NCBI RefSeq assembly: GCF_018596315.1
Contig: NZ_JAHEAG010000021.1
Coordinates: 62,001 to 126,000, forward strand
Source of the DNA: Bradyrhizobium sp. SRL28
GTDB lineage: Bacteria > Pseudomonadota > Alphaproteobacteria > Rhizobiales > Xanthobacteraceae
Length of the DNA: 64,000 nucleotides
Direction of reading: 5' to 3'
Made by a program: the position numbers and the translations under genes. This document shows, piece after piece, positions 1 through 7,943 of this stretch. How positions within the stretch are numbered: position 1 is the stretch's first letter; each line of letters begins with the position of its first letter. Below the pieces are notes generated by a model. The model ran no database searches, had not been told where the DNA came from, and was given only the letters and a program-made list of their open reading frames with translations.

Positions 1-767
1 ACGATGCCGGCTTCATGCTGCGGCGCAATCGATCGGGCCAGTTGACCGCCCCGCCACCACAGGCTGGCCGCATCGCGCTCGATCAATTCCAGCAGGCCAT
101 GCAGTGCTGCGGCGTCCCGTGACGGACCGGCGGCCGATCCGATGCTCAAGGGGAATGGCGGCGCGAAGTCGCGCTGCGCCGGCGGACGCCGCAGGCAGAT
201 GTCCGCCGGAAGCCATACCTCGCCTCCGTCGGTCAGCCTCGTTGTGCGACACCAGGAAAGCACTCGCTCCGGTTGCATGCGGCGCTCGGACAGAATGCCG
301 ACCAGCTCCAGCGCCTTCGGACCAAGTTTTCCGGCCCAGTCGTCGACGCCGCGTTTGAGCAACACGTCGCTGCCGGTCTGCAATTGAGAGAGATACTCGA
401 TTCCCTCGCCGATGCAGCCCTGAAATGCATCCTGCAACGTCAGACCGACGCCGGAAACGCCGACCATCGGGCTTCCGTCATGCAAGGGATCGGCAAGCGC
501 CGGATCGAATTGCGCGCCAAAGCTGAACAGGCCGGGCGCATCGGGCGCGGCCAGTTCGAACACGCGCGCAAATCGGGAAGCAGCGATAAGCAAGTGAGCG
601 CGATTCGCGGTCTCCGAATCAATCCGGTTGCTGGATTCTGAGCCATATTCCAGCGCATGCAAAATAAGTTTGGCATCGTGATCGCCGGCAGCGTCCACTT
701 CGTTGCCAAGAAGCAACGATGCCGCGCGTGCAAACAATTCCTGCATCGAATTTTGGGTACCGCTCAC
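1..767 (-). CDS. YcaO-domain protein, partial (3' end beyond window)
   Basis: Open frame from a GTG at 767 to the left edge, about 255 codons, with GAGG six bases upstream of the GTG; an in-frame ATG at 746 is the alternative start. The protein shows two YcaO hallmarks: CIGEGIEYLS, where glutamates of this type bind the nucleotide, and further on SIGSAAGPS followed by HGLLELIERDAASLWW. YcaO proteins use ATP to activate peptide amides, making azolines, thioamides or amidines in ribosomal peptides; others act with RimO. A TfuA partner or a precursor peptide, if there is one, would lie left of the window. The family call is fairly sure; the substrate is unknown. Confidence 0.8.
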   Translation of the reverse strand, partial: MSGTQNSMQELFARAASLLLGNEVDAAGDHDAKLILHALEYGSESSNRIDSETANRAHLLIAASRFARVFELAAPDAPGLFSFGAQFDPALADPLHDGSPMVGVSGVGLTLQDAFQGCIGEGIEYLSQLQTGSDVLLKRGVDDWAGKLGPKALELVGILSERRMQPERVLSWCRTTRLTDGGEVWLPADICLRRPPAQRDFAPPFPLSIGSAAGPSRDAAALHGLLELIERDAASLWWRGGQLARSIAPQHEAGI

Positions 768-835
768 GGTGACCTCACGACTTGACGGGCAGACTGGGGA
801 CGAGAGGCCAGCCCGCCCTCGCCCTGGAGGAACTT

Positions 836-1390
836 ATGCTCGCGAAAGCCTTAGTCATAGCCATGGCAGCAGATATTGCCCGTTCAGACTATGCCAAGCC
901 GACCTTGATTCGTAGCCGTAGCCGCGAGTGGCTGATCGCCTGTCGTTGGGGACCAGAGGGCGAATATCTTTCGATCGCGACGGCCGGCCCGATCACGGAG
1001 CCGCTCGCAGTGGTTGCACCGCAGGTAATCGCGCCGATTCACAGCCTGGTCGGCGTGCTGGTTTCCGAGCAGGAATCGCAATCCACCAGCACGTTCCTGT
1101 TGGTGCGCCAGTTGCCTGCTGCGATCGAGCTTGCCGGTACATTTTTTCCTGCCGATGGCTATGTGCTGCTGCAGGACCACGGCGATATCCATCTCGTCTG
1201 CAAGGCGCGCTACTCGCACAGCTGCGGCTGGCTCAACGGCAAGGAGATCCGCAAGGACATTCCCGATCCGGCACCTTATTCGGCCGAGGCCATGTCCTGG
1301 CATATCGAAGCGACGCGCCGTGACTGGATCGGCGAATTCATTCCTGGCGTGAGGCCGCCGGAGCGGCTTGCGATTCGCGCGACCGGCTGA
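836..1390 (+). CDS. hypothetical protein, divergent from the YcaO gene
   Basis: A 184-residue frame starting at ATG 836, chosen over upstream in-frame starts because GGAGG sits five bases before it. No domain is recognised. The middle is moderately hydrophobic, and the second half is rich in Trp, His, Cys and Tyr (for example CKARYSHSCGWLNG). It is transcribed divergently from the YcaO gene with a 68-bp gap, so the two may share a control region. I cannot assign a function. Confidence 0.6.
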   Translation: MLAKALVIAMAADIARSDYAKPTLIRSRSREWLIACRWGPEGEYLSIATAGPITEPLAVVAPQVIAPIHSLVGVLVSEQESQSTSTFLLVRQLPAAIELAGTFFPADGYVLLQDHGDIHLVCKARYSHSCGWLNGKEIRKDIPDPAPYSAEAMSWHIEATRRDWIGEFIPGVRPPERLAIRATG

Positions 1391-1447
1391 CGCCTTTAAC
1401 CGGGTTGCGGGGCGGCACAACATTGCCGCTCGTCTTCCTGCGGAAGA

Positions 1448-1897
1448 CTAACTTCGCGAGGGCAACTTCCGCCGCTCACCACGATCGACAGTATTGAACA
1501 GCGCGACTGTGGCCTTCGCTCCGGGAGTTCGACTGGCGATGCTTTCAACCAGCTTCGCGATGCAAAGCCGCACACGCGGACTGGTCGTTCGCGCATAGGC
1601 CTTGAGAACGCGCAACGCCCCCGGCTCGGCAAGCAAGCGAACCGGCGAATTGAAGCCGGCAGATCCGGCCCCAGGAGATTCGAACAGCTCGCCGACCGAA
1701 ACACCCAGCACGGAAGCGATTTGCGACAGCCGGCTGGCGCCAACCCGGTTGGCGCCCCGCTCGTATTTCTGCACCTGTTGAAAGGTAACGCCGATCCGTT
1801 CCGCCAGCATGGTCTGGCTCATGCCGCGGTTGACCCGCAACACGCGAATCCTGGCACCCACCATCGCATCGAGCGGGCCAGATTTCCTCGTCGCCAT
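1448..1897 (-). CDS. XRE-family helix-turn-helix transcriptional regulator
   Basis: A 149-residue protein. Residues about 10-70 form a Cro/CI-type HTH: the segment GMSQTMLAERIGVTFQQVQK followed by YERGANRV is the classic XRE recognition helix region, with GVSVGELFE closing the domain. The C-terminal half is Ala/Arg-rich and resembles the short tails of Bradyrhizobium XRE regulators. GGGAG precedes the ATG. It stands alone between convergent or tandem hypotheticals, so its targets cannot be told from context. Confidence 0.85.
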   Translation of the reverse strand: MATRKSGPLDAMVGARIRVLRVNRGMSQTMLAERIGVTFQQVQKYERGANRVGASRLSQIASVLGVSVGELFESPGAGSAGFNSPVRLLAEPGALRVLKAYARTTSPRVRLCIAKLVESIASRTPGAKATVALFNTVDRGERRKLPSRS

Positions 1898-1955
1898 GGG
1901 CAGGCTCCCAACTGTTCAAGCTGGAACCCTAGCACAACCTCAGGATCTGCGGGCG

Positions 1956-2282
1956 CTAATTTGCGATCACAGGAAGCAATTTTACGCGCTGCTCGACATC
2001 CGCATGCTCGATCGTCAACCGGCCCTTCGCGTCGATTGCCGTCTTCATGGCCGGCGGATGGCCGGTTTCGAGAAAATGCTGCAGGGCGGCGCGGCTCTCG
2101 TCCGAGAGCGCAAACAGCCCGCGCATCAATTCAAAGAATCCCGGCTCTTCTGCCACATAGAGCAGTTCGCGCAGTTCCGCGCCGGTATATTGCCCCAATG
2201 CCGTCAAAAGCCATTCGGTTTGGTCATTCGGATCGCTCTCAGGCACGCGATTCAGGTAGTAGACGACCGATTCCGCACTCAT
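1956..2282 (-). CDS. small conserved-looking hypothetical protein
   Basis: A 108-residue frame beginning MSAESVVYYLNRVPESD. A longer in-frame extension to 2486 is low-complexity and Cys/Arg-rich, whereas ATG 2282 is preceded by a G-rich ribosome-binding stretch, so the shorter form is preferred. The protein is acidic and helical, with no membrane segment and no domain I recognise. It lies upstream of the XRE gene on the same strand with a 58-bp gap and could be co-transcribed with it. Confidence 0.6.
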   Translation of the reverse strand: MSAESVVYYLNRVPESDPNDQTEWLLTALGQYTGAELRELLYVAEEPGFFELMRGLFALSDESRAALQHFLETGHPPAMKTAIDAKGRLTIEHADVEQRVKLLPVIAN

Positions 2283-2549
2283 TTCATCCCCCGGTACCTC
2301 GTTATAGCTTTCAGGCCCCCCCCGCACCCGGACGGCTTTCTGGCAGCTAGCTCCCGAGTTTAACACTGCGTCGGCCTTCGTGATTTCAGCGTGATCGCAA
2401 GCGCGAGGCGCCCGAAACTCAGTTCGGCAGTTCCCGTCTGGCCGGGAGTGTGCAGAACTGGTGCAACTGGGCGCAGCCTGACGCAACAGTCTTCCATTAT
2501 GCGAAAAGCGGTCGGGATTTCCCGTTGCCCCAACCGCCTCACCGCGAAA

Positions 2550-4190
2550 TCAGAAGGCCTTCGCGATGGCGCGCTGAGCGTCCTGCTGAATCGTCTTCAG
2601 ATGGTTCTGGTCCCGGAAACTCTCGGCGTAGATCTTGTAGACGTCTTCGGTGCCCGATGGCCGCGCGGCAAACCATCCCGCCTCGGATTCGACCTTGATG
2701 CCGCCGAAGAATTGATCGTTGCCCGGCGCCCGGGTCCGGATCGCGCTGACCGGTTCACCGGCAAGCTGGCGCATATCGAGCTGCTCCGGCCCGAGCGCCT
2801 TCAGCGCGCTTTTCTGTTTTGGCGTCGCCGGCACGTCGATCCGCTCGTAGTAGGGCACGCCGAGTTCGGCCGTGAGGGTGGCAAACAACTGGCTTGGGTC
2901 GCGGCCAGTGCGGCCGAGGATTTCGGCGGCGAGCAGCCCCATCACCATGCCGTCCTTGTCGGTCGTCCAGACCGAGCCGTCGCGCTTGAGGAACGATGCG
3001 CCGGCGCTTTCCTCGCCGGCGAATCCGAACGCACCGGTGCCGAGGCCTTCGACGAACCATTTGAAGCCGACCGGAGTTTCGACCAGCTTGCGGTTCAACT
3101 TACCTGCGACGCGGTCGATGATCGAGCTGGAGACGATGGTCTTGCCGATCGCGGCCCCGCTGCTCCATTGCGGCCGATGCTCGAACAGATAGGCGATCGC
3201 GGCGGCCAGAAAATGGTTCGGATTCATCAGGCCGCCCGTGCGCGTCACGATGCCGTGGCGGTCGGCGTCGGTGTCGTTGGCAAAGGCGACGTCGAACCTG
3301 TCGCGCATCGCAATCAGGCTCGCCATCGCGAACGGCGAGGAACAATCCATGCGGATTTTTCCATCCCAGTCCGCCGTCATGAACCGGAACGTCGGATCGA
3401 CGGCGGTGTTCACGACCGTCGCATTGATTCCGTAATGCTCGATCAGCGGCTGCCAGTAATGAACGGCGGCACCGCCCAGCGGATCGATCCCGATTTTCAC
3501 GCCCGATGATTTGATCAGCGCCATGTCCACGGCATTGCCGAGATCGGCGACATAGGGGCGGATATAGTCGTGCAGATGCGTTGAGGGCGCTTTGCGGGCG
3601 CGCTCATACGGCACCCGCGCAACGCCCTTCATATCCGCTTCCATGTAGGCGTTGGCGGCCTTTTCGACCTTGGCCGTCACATCCGTGTCGGCCGGACCAC
3701 CATGCGGCGGGTTGTATTTGTATCCGCCATCTTCAGGCGGATTATGTGACGGCGAGATGACGACGCCATCGGCAAGCCCGTTCGTTCGGCCCTTGTTGTA
3801 GCTCAGGATCGCATGCGAGATGACGGGTGTCGGCGTGTAGCCGCTGCGCTCGTCGATCATGATGTCGACGCCGTTGGCGGCAAACACTTCCACCGCGCTC
3901 GCCAGCGCCGGCTCGGCGAGCGCATGGGTATCGATGCCGACGAACATCGGGCCGGTGAGCCCGGTTTCGCGGCGGTGGTCGCAGATCGCCTGCGTCGTCG
4001 CCAGGATATGATTTTCGTTGAAGGAGTTTTTCAGCGACGTCCCGCGATGGCCCGAGGTTCCGAAGGCAACGCGCTGGGTGGGATCAGAGGGATCCGGTTT
4101 CGATGCGAAATAGGCCGTTACCAACTGCGGCACGTTGACAAGGGAGGCGGAATCGACCGGTTTGCCGGCAGCGGGATTGGGGGCAGTCAC
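2550..4190 (-). CDS. pgm: phosphoglucomutase, alpha-D-glucose phosphate-specific
   Basis: A 546-residue enzyme interconverting glucose 1-phosphate and glucose 6-phosphate in the cytoplasm, feeding glycogen and cell-surface polysaccharide synthesis. The phosphoserine loop reads SPSHNPP with the catalytic serine at about residue 148; the magnesium loop DTDADRHG is near residues 304-311; the sugar-binding GEESAGASF and the C-terminal phosphate-binding RPSGTEDVYK are all present. The length matches the E. coli Pgm type (about 546). It is monocistronic as far as visible, with a DUF3551 gene upstream. Confidence 0.96.
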   Translation of the reverse strand: MTAPNPAAGKPVDSASLVNVPQLVTAYFASKPDPSDPTQRVAFGTSGHRGTSLKNSFNENHILATTQAICDHRRETGLTGPMFVGIDTHALAEPALASAVEVFAANGVDIMIDERSGYTPTPVISHAILSYNKGRTNGLADGVVISPSHNPPEDGGYKYNPPHGGPADTDVTAKVEKAANAYMEADMKGVARVPYERARKAPSTHLHDYIRPYVADLGNAVDMALIKSSGVKIGIDPLGGAAVHYWQPLIEHYGINATVVNTAVDPTFRFMTADWDGKIRMDCSSPFAMASLIAMRDRFDVAFANDTDADRHGIVTRTGGLMNPNHFLAAAIAYLFEHRPQWSSGAAIGKTIVSSSIIDRVAGKLNRKLVETPVGFKWFVEGLGTGAFGFAGEESAGASFLKRDGSVWTTDKDGMVMGLLAAEILGRTGRDPSQLFATLTAELGVPYYERIDVPATPKQKSALKALGPEQLDMRQLAGEPVSAIRTRAPGNDQFFGGIKVESEAGWFAARPSGTEDVYKIYAESFRDQNHLKTIQQDAQRAIAKAF

Positions 4191-4290
4191 ATGACCTCAC
4201 GGAATGGTGGTTTCGCCGGACTATACGTAGAAGCGACGGCATGGGCAAAATTGAACATGACGCCGCCGAACCAGGCCGATGCAGCCGCCT

Positions 4291-4545
4291 CTAGTAAACG
4301 CCGCGGTGCCGAGGCAGTTTCCTGTCGCCCTGCGCGAAATACGGATTGTTCAGGCACTGCGCCGCGCGGCCCGATGCAGTCGCCGCGCACTGCGCCAGCG
4401 AAGTATAGCTGCAGTCGATACTGCCTCCGCCAATGGCGTAGGTTTGGATGCAAACCGGGTAGTTCGGGTCATAGGTCTGGGCGCGCGCGGGCGCGGCGAC
4501 CAACACCGTTGCGATCGTCAAAATCGTGCAAGCCAATACGCGCAT
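4291..4545 (-). CDS. DUF3551 small secreted protein
   Basis: An 84-residue protein with an N-terminal signal peptide (MRVLACTILTIATVLVAAPARA, likely cleaved after ARA), then a short cysteine-rich exported part with CIQTY, DCSYTSLAQC and QCLNN. This Cys spacing is typical of DUF3551, a family abundant in Bradyrhizobium and of unknown function. The start at 4545 is favoured by AAGGAAC just upstream; an in-frame ATG at 4572 is less good. It probably forms disulfides in the periplasm. Confidence 0.8.
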   Translation of the reverse strand: MRVLACTILTIATVLVAAPARAQTYDPNYPVCIQTYAIGGGSIDCSYTSLAQCAATASGRAAQCLNNPYFAQGDRKLPRHRGVY

Positions 4546-4752
4546 GGCGGTTCCTTCAGGACAGGTGGACAAGACAATGTGGAGATTGATTACGTCCTGT
4601 CCACAAGCAGATAGGAAATGATACGGAAATCAGCCACCTCGAATGAGGCGGTCGCTTGACGCTCCCCGACAGACACGGTCGCGCAGACCGGAAGCCCCGC
4701 CTGCATCGTGTTCAGCGAACCCTCGTGAGCGGTGCACGCGGCCCGGTGGCGG

Positions 4753-5280
4753 TCACGCTGGCAGGCTGCTGGGTCCGTATCTCAGGTCTGTTGACGCAGG
4801 GCTGGCCGACGCATCGCAGTTCGCCTGATAATTTTTCAACGCGAGGCGCATGTCGTCGGGCAGCGCAATCGATTTGTGATCCAGCAGCGACGTCGTCACG
4901 GTCACGAAGGTGGCGCGGACGCATTCGGCGCCATCCTTGAACGCGTGAACCGTGAGCTTTAGCGAGGTGCGTCCGATATCGCGCACGATGACCGCGACGT
5001 CGAGCACGTCGCCCATGCTGCTGGGTTTGGCGAAATCCGCCGAAACGTGGGCGTAGCCGAGGCCGGTCCGCCGTGTCCCGACCAGTTCATGATAGGGCAG
5101 CCCCAGCGCATCGCCGTACCAATCCTCGATCACACCGTTGAACAGGTTGAGATATTCCGGCGTGTAGACGATCCCGGCCGGATCGCAGGAGCCGAAGCGC
5201 ACCGGCAGGCGCGTGCGCCAGATGCCACTCGGCAGCTCGGAGAGCGTCAGGGATTCAAAACGGGCCATGCATGGGCTCAT
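4753..5280 (-). CDS. 4-hydroxybenzoyl-CoA-type hotdog thioesterase
   Basis: A 175-residue acyl-CoA thioesterase. The segment VRFGSCDPAGIVYTPEYLNL, at about residues 27-46, is the active-site motif of the 4HBT family; the Asp of SCDPAG is the catalytic acid or base. Such enzymes release free aromatic or acyl acids from CoA. The start could be 5280 or the in-frame ATG at 5268; neither has a clear ribosome-binding site. A putative MarR operator (5283-5302) abuts the start, so transcription is probably derepressed with the rest of the catabolic region. It could release anthranilate from its CoA ester, but this is inferred only from context. Confidence 0.85.
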   Translation of the reverse strand: MSPCMARFESLTLSELPSGIWRTRLPVRFGSCDPAGIVYTPEYLNLFNGVIEDWYGDALGLPYHELVGTRRTGLGYAHVSADFAKPSSMGDVLDVAVIVRDIGRTSLKLTVHAFKDGAECVRATFVTVTTSLLDHKSIALPDDMRLALKNYQANCDASASPASTDLRYGPSSLPA

Positions 5281-5282
5281 TT

Positions 5283-5302
5283 TAGTTTAAGCATAAAGTA
5301 TT
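5283..5302. promoter_or_regulatory. putative MarR operator, site 1
   Basis: The sequence TAGTTTAAGCATAAAGTATT is identical at 18 of 20 positions to the site at 7841-7860 and is roughly palindromic around GC. It lies three bases upstream of the thioesterase ATG, so a bound repressor would block transcription or initiation there. Confidence 0.6.
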
Positions 5303-5544
5303 ATTTTATAGCCGGGCCGGCGCGCAAAGTCGAGTATAGAAGTCCTCGTGCGCCGCATCCTGCCCTAACGGCGTATCCAGCCGTTGAAGCGCAAAGCTGC
5401 ATTTTCGATGAAATTTAAGTGACTTCCCGCATGGGCGGGGCTCGGCACGCTTGCCCTGCCGCGATATCGTCCGCTACGGTCGCAGGCGCCAATGCAACCG
5501 GGTCCTGGAGCGGGATCATGCCAAGCCCTCCCCTGCCAGGCATT

Positions 5545-5564
5545 TGATTTGGTCCTAAAGAATA
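5545..5564. promoter_or_regulatory. putative MarR operator, site 6 (weaker)
   Basis: TGATTTGGTCCTAAAGAATA matches the site at 15608-15627 (read on the minus strand) at 13 of 20 positions and keeps the right half CCTAAAG. It lies about 75 bases upstream of the MarR gene at 5638 and could be autoregulatory. It is the weakest of the six sites. Confidence 0.4.
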
Positions 5565-5637
5565 TACACGTTCGCTTCAGAACCCTCTCGTGCCGAACCG
5601 CTCGGCCACACAGGGAACGTCGGGAGGATATCGATTG

Positions 5638-6135
5638 ATGGCCGGCAAGGAGATCGCGCTAATCGACGAAGAGAACATGACCGATGAGGACGCGGACAAC
5701 CGCACCCAGGTCAGGGTATGGCTTCGCCTCCTTGCCTGCACGTCGTTGATCGGCTCCGAGCTTCGCCGCCAGTTCCGCGAAGAGTTCGACTTCACGATGC
5801 CGCGATTTGACGTGCTGGCACAGCTCGATCGCGAGCCGGTTGGGCTGGTGCTGGGTGAGTTGCCGAAGCGGTTGATGGTCACGGCCGGGAATCTCACTCC
5901 GATCGTGGATCGACTGGTCGAAGACGGTTTTATCACGCGCTCGCCGTCGCCGCTCGACCGTCGCGTGCAGATCGTCTGCATGACGGCCGAGGGCAGGAAG
6001 GCGTTCAGGCGGATGGCGAAAAAACACGGCCTCTGGCTGGCTTCGCTGCTTGCCGAATTTCCGAAAGGGCGGCTCGACGGATTGGTCAGGGAGCTCGACG
6101 ACCTGAAGAACGCCGTGAAGCGCGCGACGGAGTAA
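5638..6135 (+). CDS. MarR-family transcriptional regulator (first of two paralogues)
   Basis: A 165-residue winged-helix regulator. The start at 5638 is chosen for the GGGAGG about ten bases upstream. RVWLRLLACT begins the dimerisation helix, the recognition helix region reads RLMVTAGNLTPIVDRLVEDG, and the wing is SPSPLDRRVQIV. MarR proteins usually repress catabolic genes and release DNA on binding an aromatic ligand. It resembles the second MarR at 35451 (both have WLRLL, RFDVLAQL or RFDLLAQL, and a DRR wing). It stands between the divergent thioesterase and convergent ligase, with a weak operator-like site upstream. Confidence 0.92.
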   Translation: MAGKEIALIDEENMTDEDADNRTQVRVWLRLLACTSLIGSELRRQFREEFDFTMPRFDVLAQLDREPVGLVLGELPKRLMVTAGNLTPIVDRLVEDGFITRSPSPLDRRVQIVCMTAEGRKAFRRMAKKHGLWLASLLAEFPKGRLDGLVRELDDLKNAVKRATE

Positions 6136-6149
6136 GCCCGCGCCTGATT

Positions 6150-7781
6150 CTAGCGGCGCAGTCTGTATCCCGCGGCATCGCGATCCCACGTATCGACAGT
6201 CCTCCCGGCTTCGCGCAGCGCGACCTTTCGGATCTTGCCGTTCTCGGTGAGCGGCATTTCGGTGACGATCCGGACAAAGCGCGGAACGGCGAAATAGGCC
6301 ATCTTGCCCTCGCAATGCCTGACGACATCGATTCCCTTCAGTGCATGGCCAGGTTCGAGCTGGACGGCCGCCGCAACCTCGTCCTCGCCGAGCTCGGACG
6401 GCAGCGGATAGACGGCGCAGGCAGCGATCGCCGGATGTTTTAGCAGCACCTGTTCCACCTCCCAGGATGAAACATTCTCCCCGCGCCGGCGGATTGAATC
6501 CTTCATCCGGTCGACGAAGCGGTAGTGGCCATCCGCATCGCGCACGACGCGGTCGCCGCTGTGAAACCAGAGATTTCGCCAAGCTTCGGCCGTCTTGTCC
6601 GGCATTTCGAAATAGCCCGTCGAAAATGCGAGCGGCTCGCGCGAGCGTAGCAGCAGCTCGCCGGCCTCACCGTCAGGGAGAGGCGCGTCGTCGGGACCGA
6701 CGATGCAGGCCTCCACGCCCTCGACGAGATGGCCCATGGTGCCGGGACGATCGGACGGGATCGTACTCGCGAACACGAAATTCGTTTCGGTCGAGCCGTA
6801 GCCGTCGAGCAGCGGCACGCCGAAGCGTTCGAAAAACGGCCCGTGAAATTGACCCGGCACGCCGCCACCGAGCGCGACCCGCAGGAAATGCGCGGTATCG
6901 TCGGCAGATTTCGGCTGCGCCAGCAACATCACGGCCATCGCGCCGAGGAGATAGCCAACGGTTGCCTGATGCCTTCGCGCCGCTACCCAGAAACCGGAGG
7001 CGGAAAATTTCGGCTCGAGAGCGTAGGTGCAGCCGTTCAGGAGTGCCTGATAGAACGCGTTCAGCGCATTGGTGTGGAACAGCGGCAGCGTCGTGAACAG
7101 CACATCGCCCTCGCGGACGTCGAGCGCACGCGCCGAGTAGACGCCCCACCAGAACATCTGCGCCTGCGGGCAGCAGACGCCCTTGGAAGGGCCCGTCGTG
7201 CCCGACGTATAGAGGATCGCGACCGTGTCTTCGGGCCGCACGGGCGCGGGCGAAATCCCGTCGCCGAGTGCAGGCAGCGGCGAGATCGATCCGGATACAG
7301 TCGGAGGCACGGCGCCTTCCCCGATCGTCCAGATAAGATCCGGCGGCGCGACATCGCGCTCCAGCGTTTCGATCGCCGGCAAAAAGCCAGACTCGATCAC
7401 CAGCAGTTTCGGCGTGGAGTTGCGCAGGATGTGGCTGAGCTGGATGCCGCGCAGCGCAGTGTTGATCGGCACGGTTACGGCGCCCATCCAGGCGCAGCCG
7501 AGATAGACTTCCAAAAATTCCGGCCGGTTCGAGCACATCAGGGCGACGCGGTCGCCGGCCTGAATTCCGGCGCGCATCAGGCGGGCCGCGGATGCGGCGG
7601 CGATCGCAGCCGTCTCGGCATAGCTCCATCGTGTTTCGCCGAAAACGAACAGCGTGCGGTCGCGGTATTGCGCGGCCTGCCGCGTCAGAATGGTCGAGAG
7701 AACCCGGTCGGCCGGCGGAAAACGCTCAGCCGCCCGCGACCAGATCGGCTGCCTGGCCGCGCTGCTATCACCTGCCTGCAC
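6150..7781 (-). CDS. AMP-forming acyl-CoA ligase (first)
   Basis: A 543-residue adenylate-forming ligase: carboxylic acid plus ATP and CoA gives acyl-CoA. The ATP loop ILYTSGTTGPSKG, the adenine motif YGSTETNF, the hinge region SGDRVVRDADG with FVDRMKDSIRRRGENVS, and the C-terminal catalytic lysine in ENGKIRK are all present. A MarR operator-like site (7841-7860) is about 60 bp upstream, in the divergent promoter shared with the second ligase. In the proposed pathway it could activate dioxindole-3-acetate or an aryl acid; the substrate cannot be read from sequence. Confidence 0.92.
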   Translation of the reverse strand: MQAGDSSAARQPIWSRAAERFPPADRVLSTILTRQAAQYRDRTLFVFGETRWSYAETAAIAAASAARLMRAGIQAGDRVALMCSNRPEFLEVYLGCAWMGAVTVPINTALRGIQLSHILRNSTPKLLVIESGFLPAIETLERDVAPPDLIWTIGEGAVPPTVSGSISPLPALGDGISPAPVRPEDTVAILYTSGTTGPSKGVCCPQAQMFWWGVYSARALDVREGDVLFTTLPLFHTNALNAFYQALLNGCTYALEPKFSASGFWVAARRHQATVGYLLGAMAVMLLAQPKSADDTAHFLRVALGGGVPGQFHGPFFERFGVPLLDGYGSTETNFVFASTIPSDRPGTMGHLVEGVEACIVGPDDAPLPDGEAGELLLRSREPLAFSTGYFEMPDKTAEAWRNLWFHSGDRVVRDADGHYRFVDRMKDSIRRRGENVSSWEVEQVLLKHPAIAACAVYPLPSELGEDEVAAAVQLEPGHALKGIDVVRHCEGKMAYFAVPRFVRIVTEMPLTENGKIRKVALREAGRTVDTWDRDAAGYRLRR

Positions 7782-7840
7782 ACGTGCCTCCTGGGGTTTC
7801 GCCGGGCTGGTCTGCGATAGATCGCACTTGGCCGACGAGA

Positions 7841-7860
7841 TAGTTTAGGCTTAAAGTATT
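7841..7860. promoter_or_regulatory. putative MarR operator, site 2
   Basis: TAGTTTAGGCTTAAAGTATT lies in the 162-bp gap between the two divergent acyl-CoA ligase genes and differs from site 1 at only two of 20 positions. A single dimer here could control both promoters. Confidence 0.62.
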
Positions 7861-7943
7861 CACGAAAGCTGCCGCCGCAGCAAGGGCTGCGCGCGGGTTC
7901 CGGCGGCCATCCCTTGCGGCGGCTGGAGGCACGAACAGGAGCG

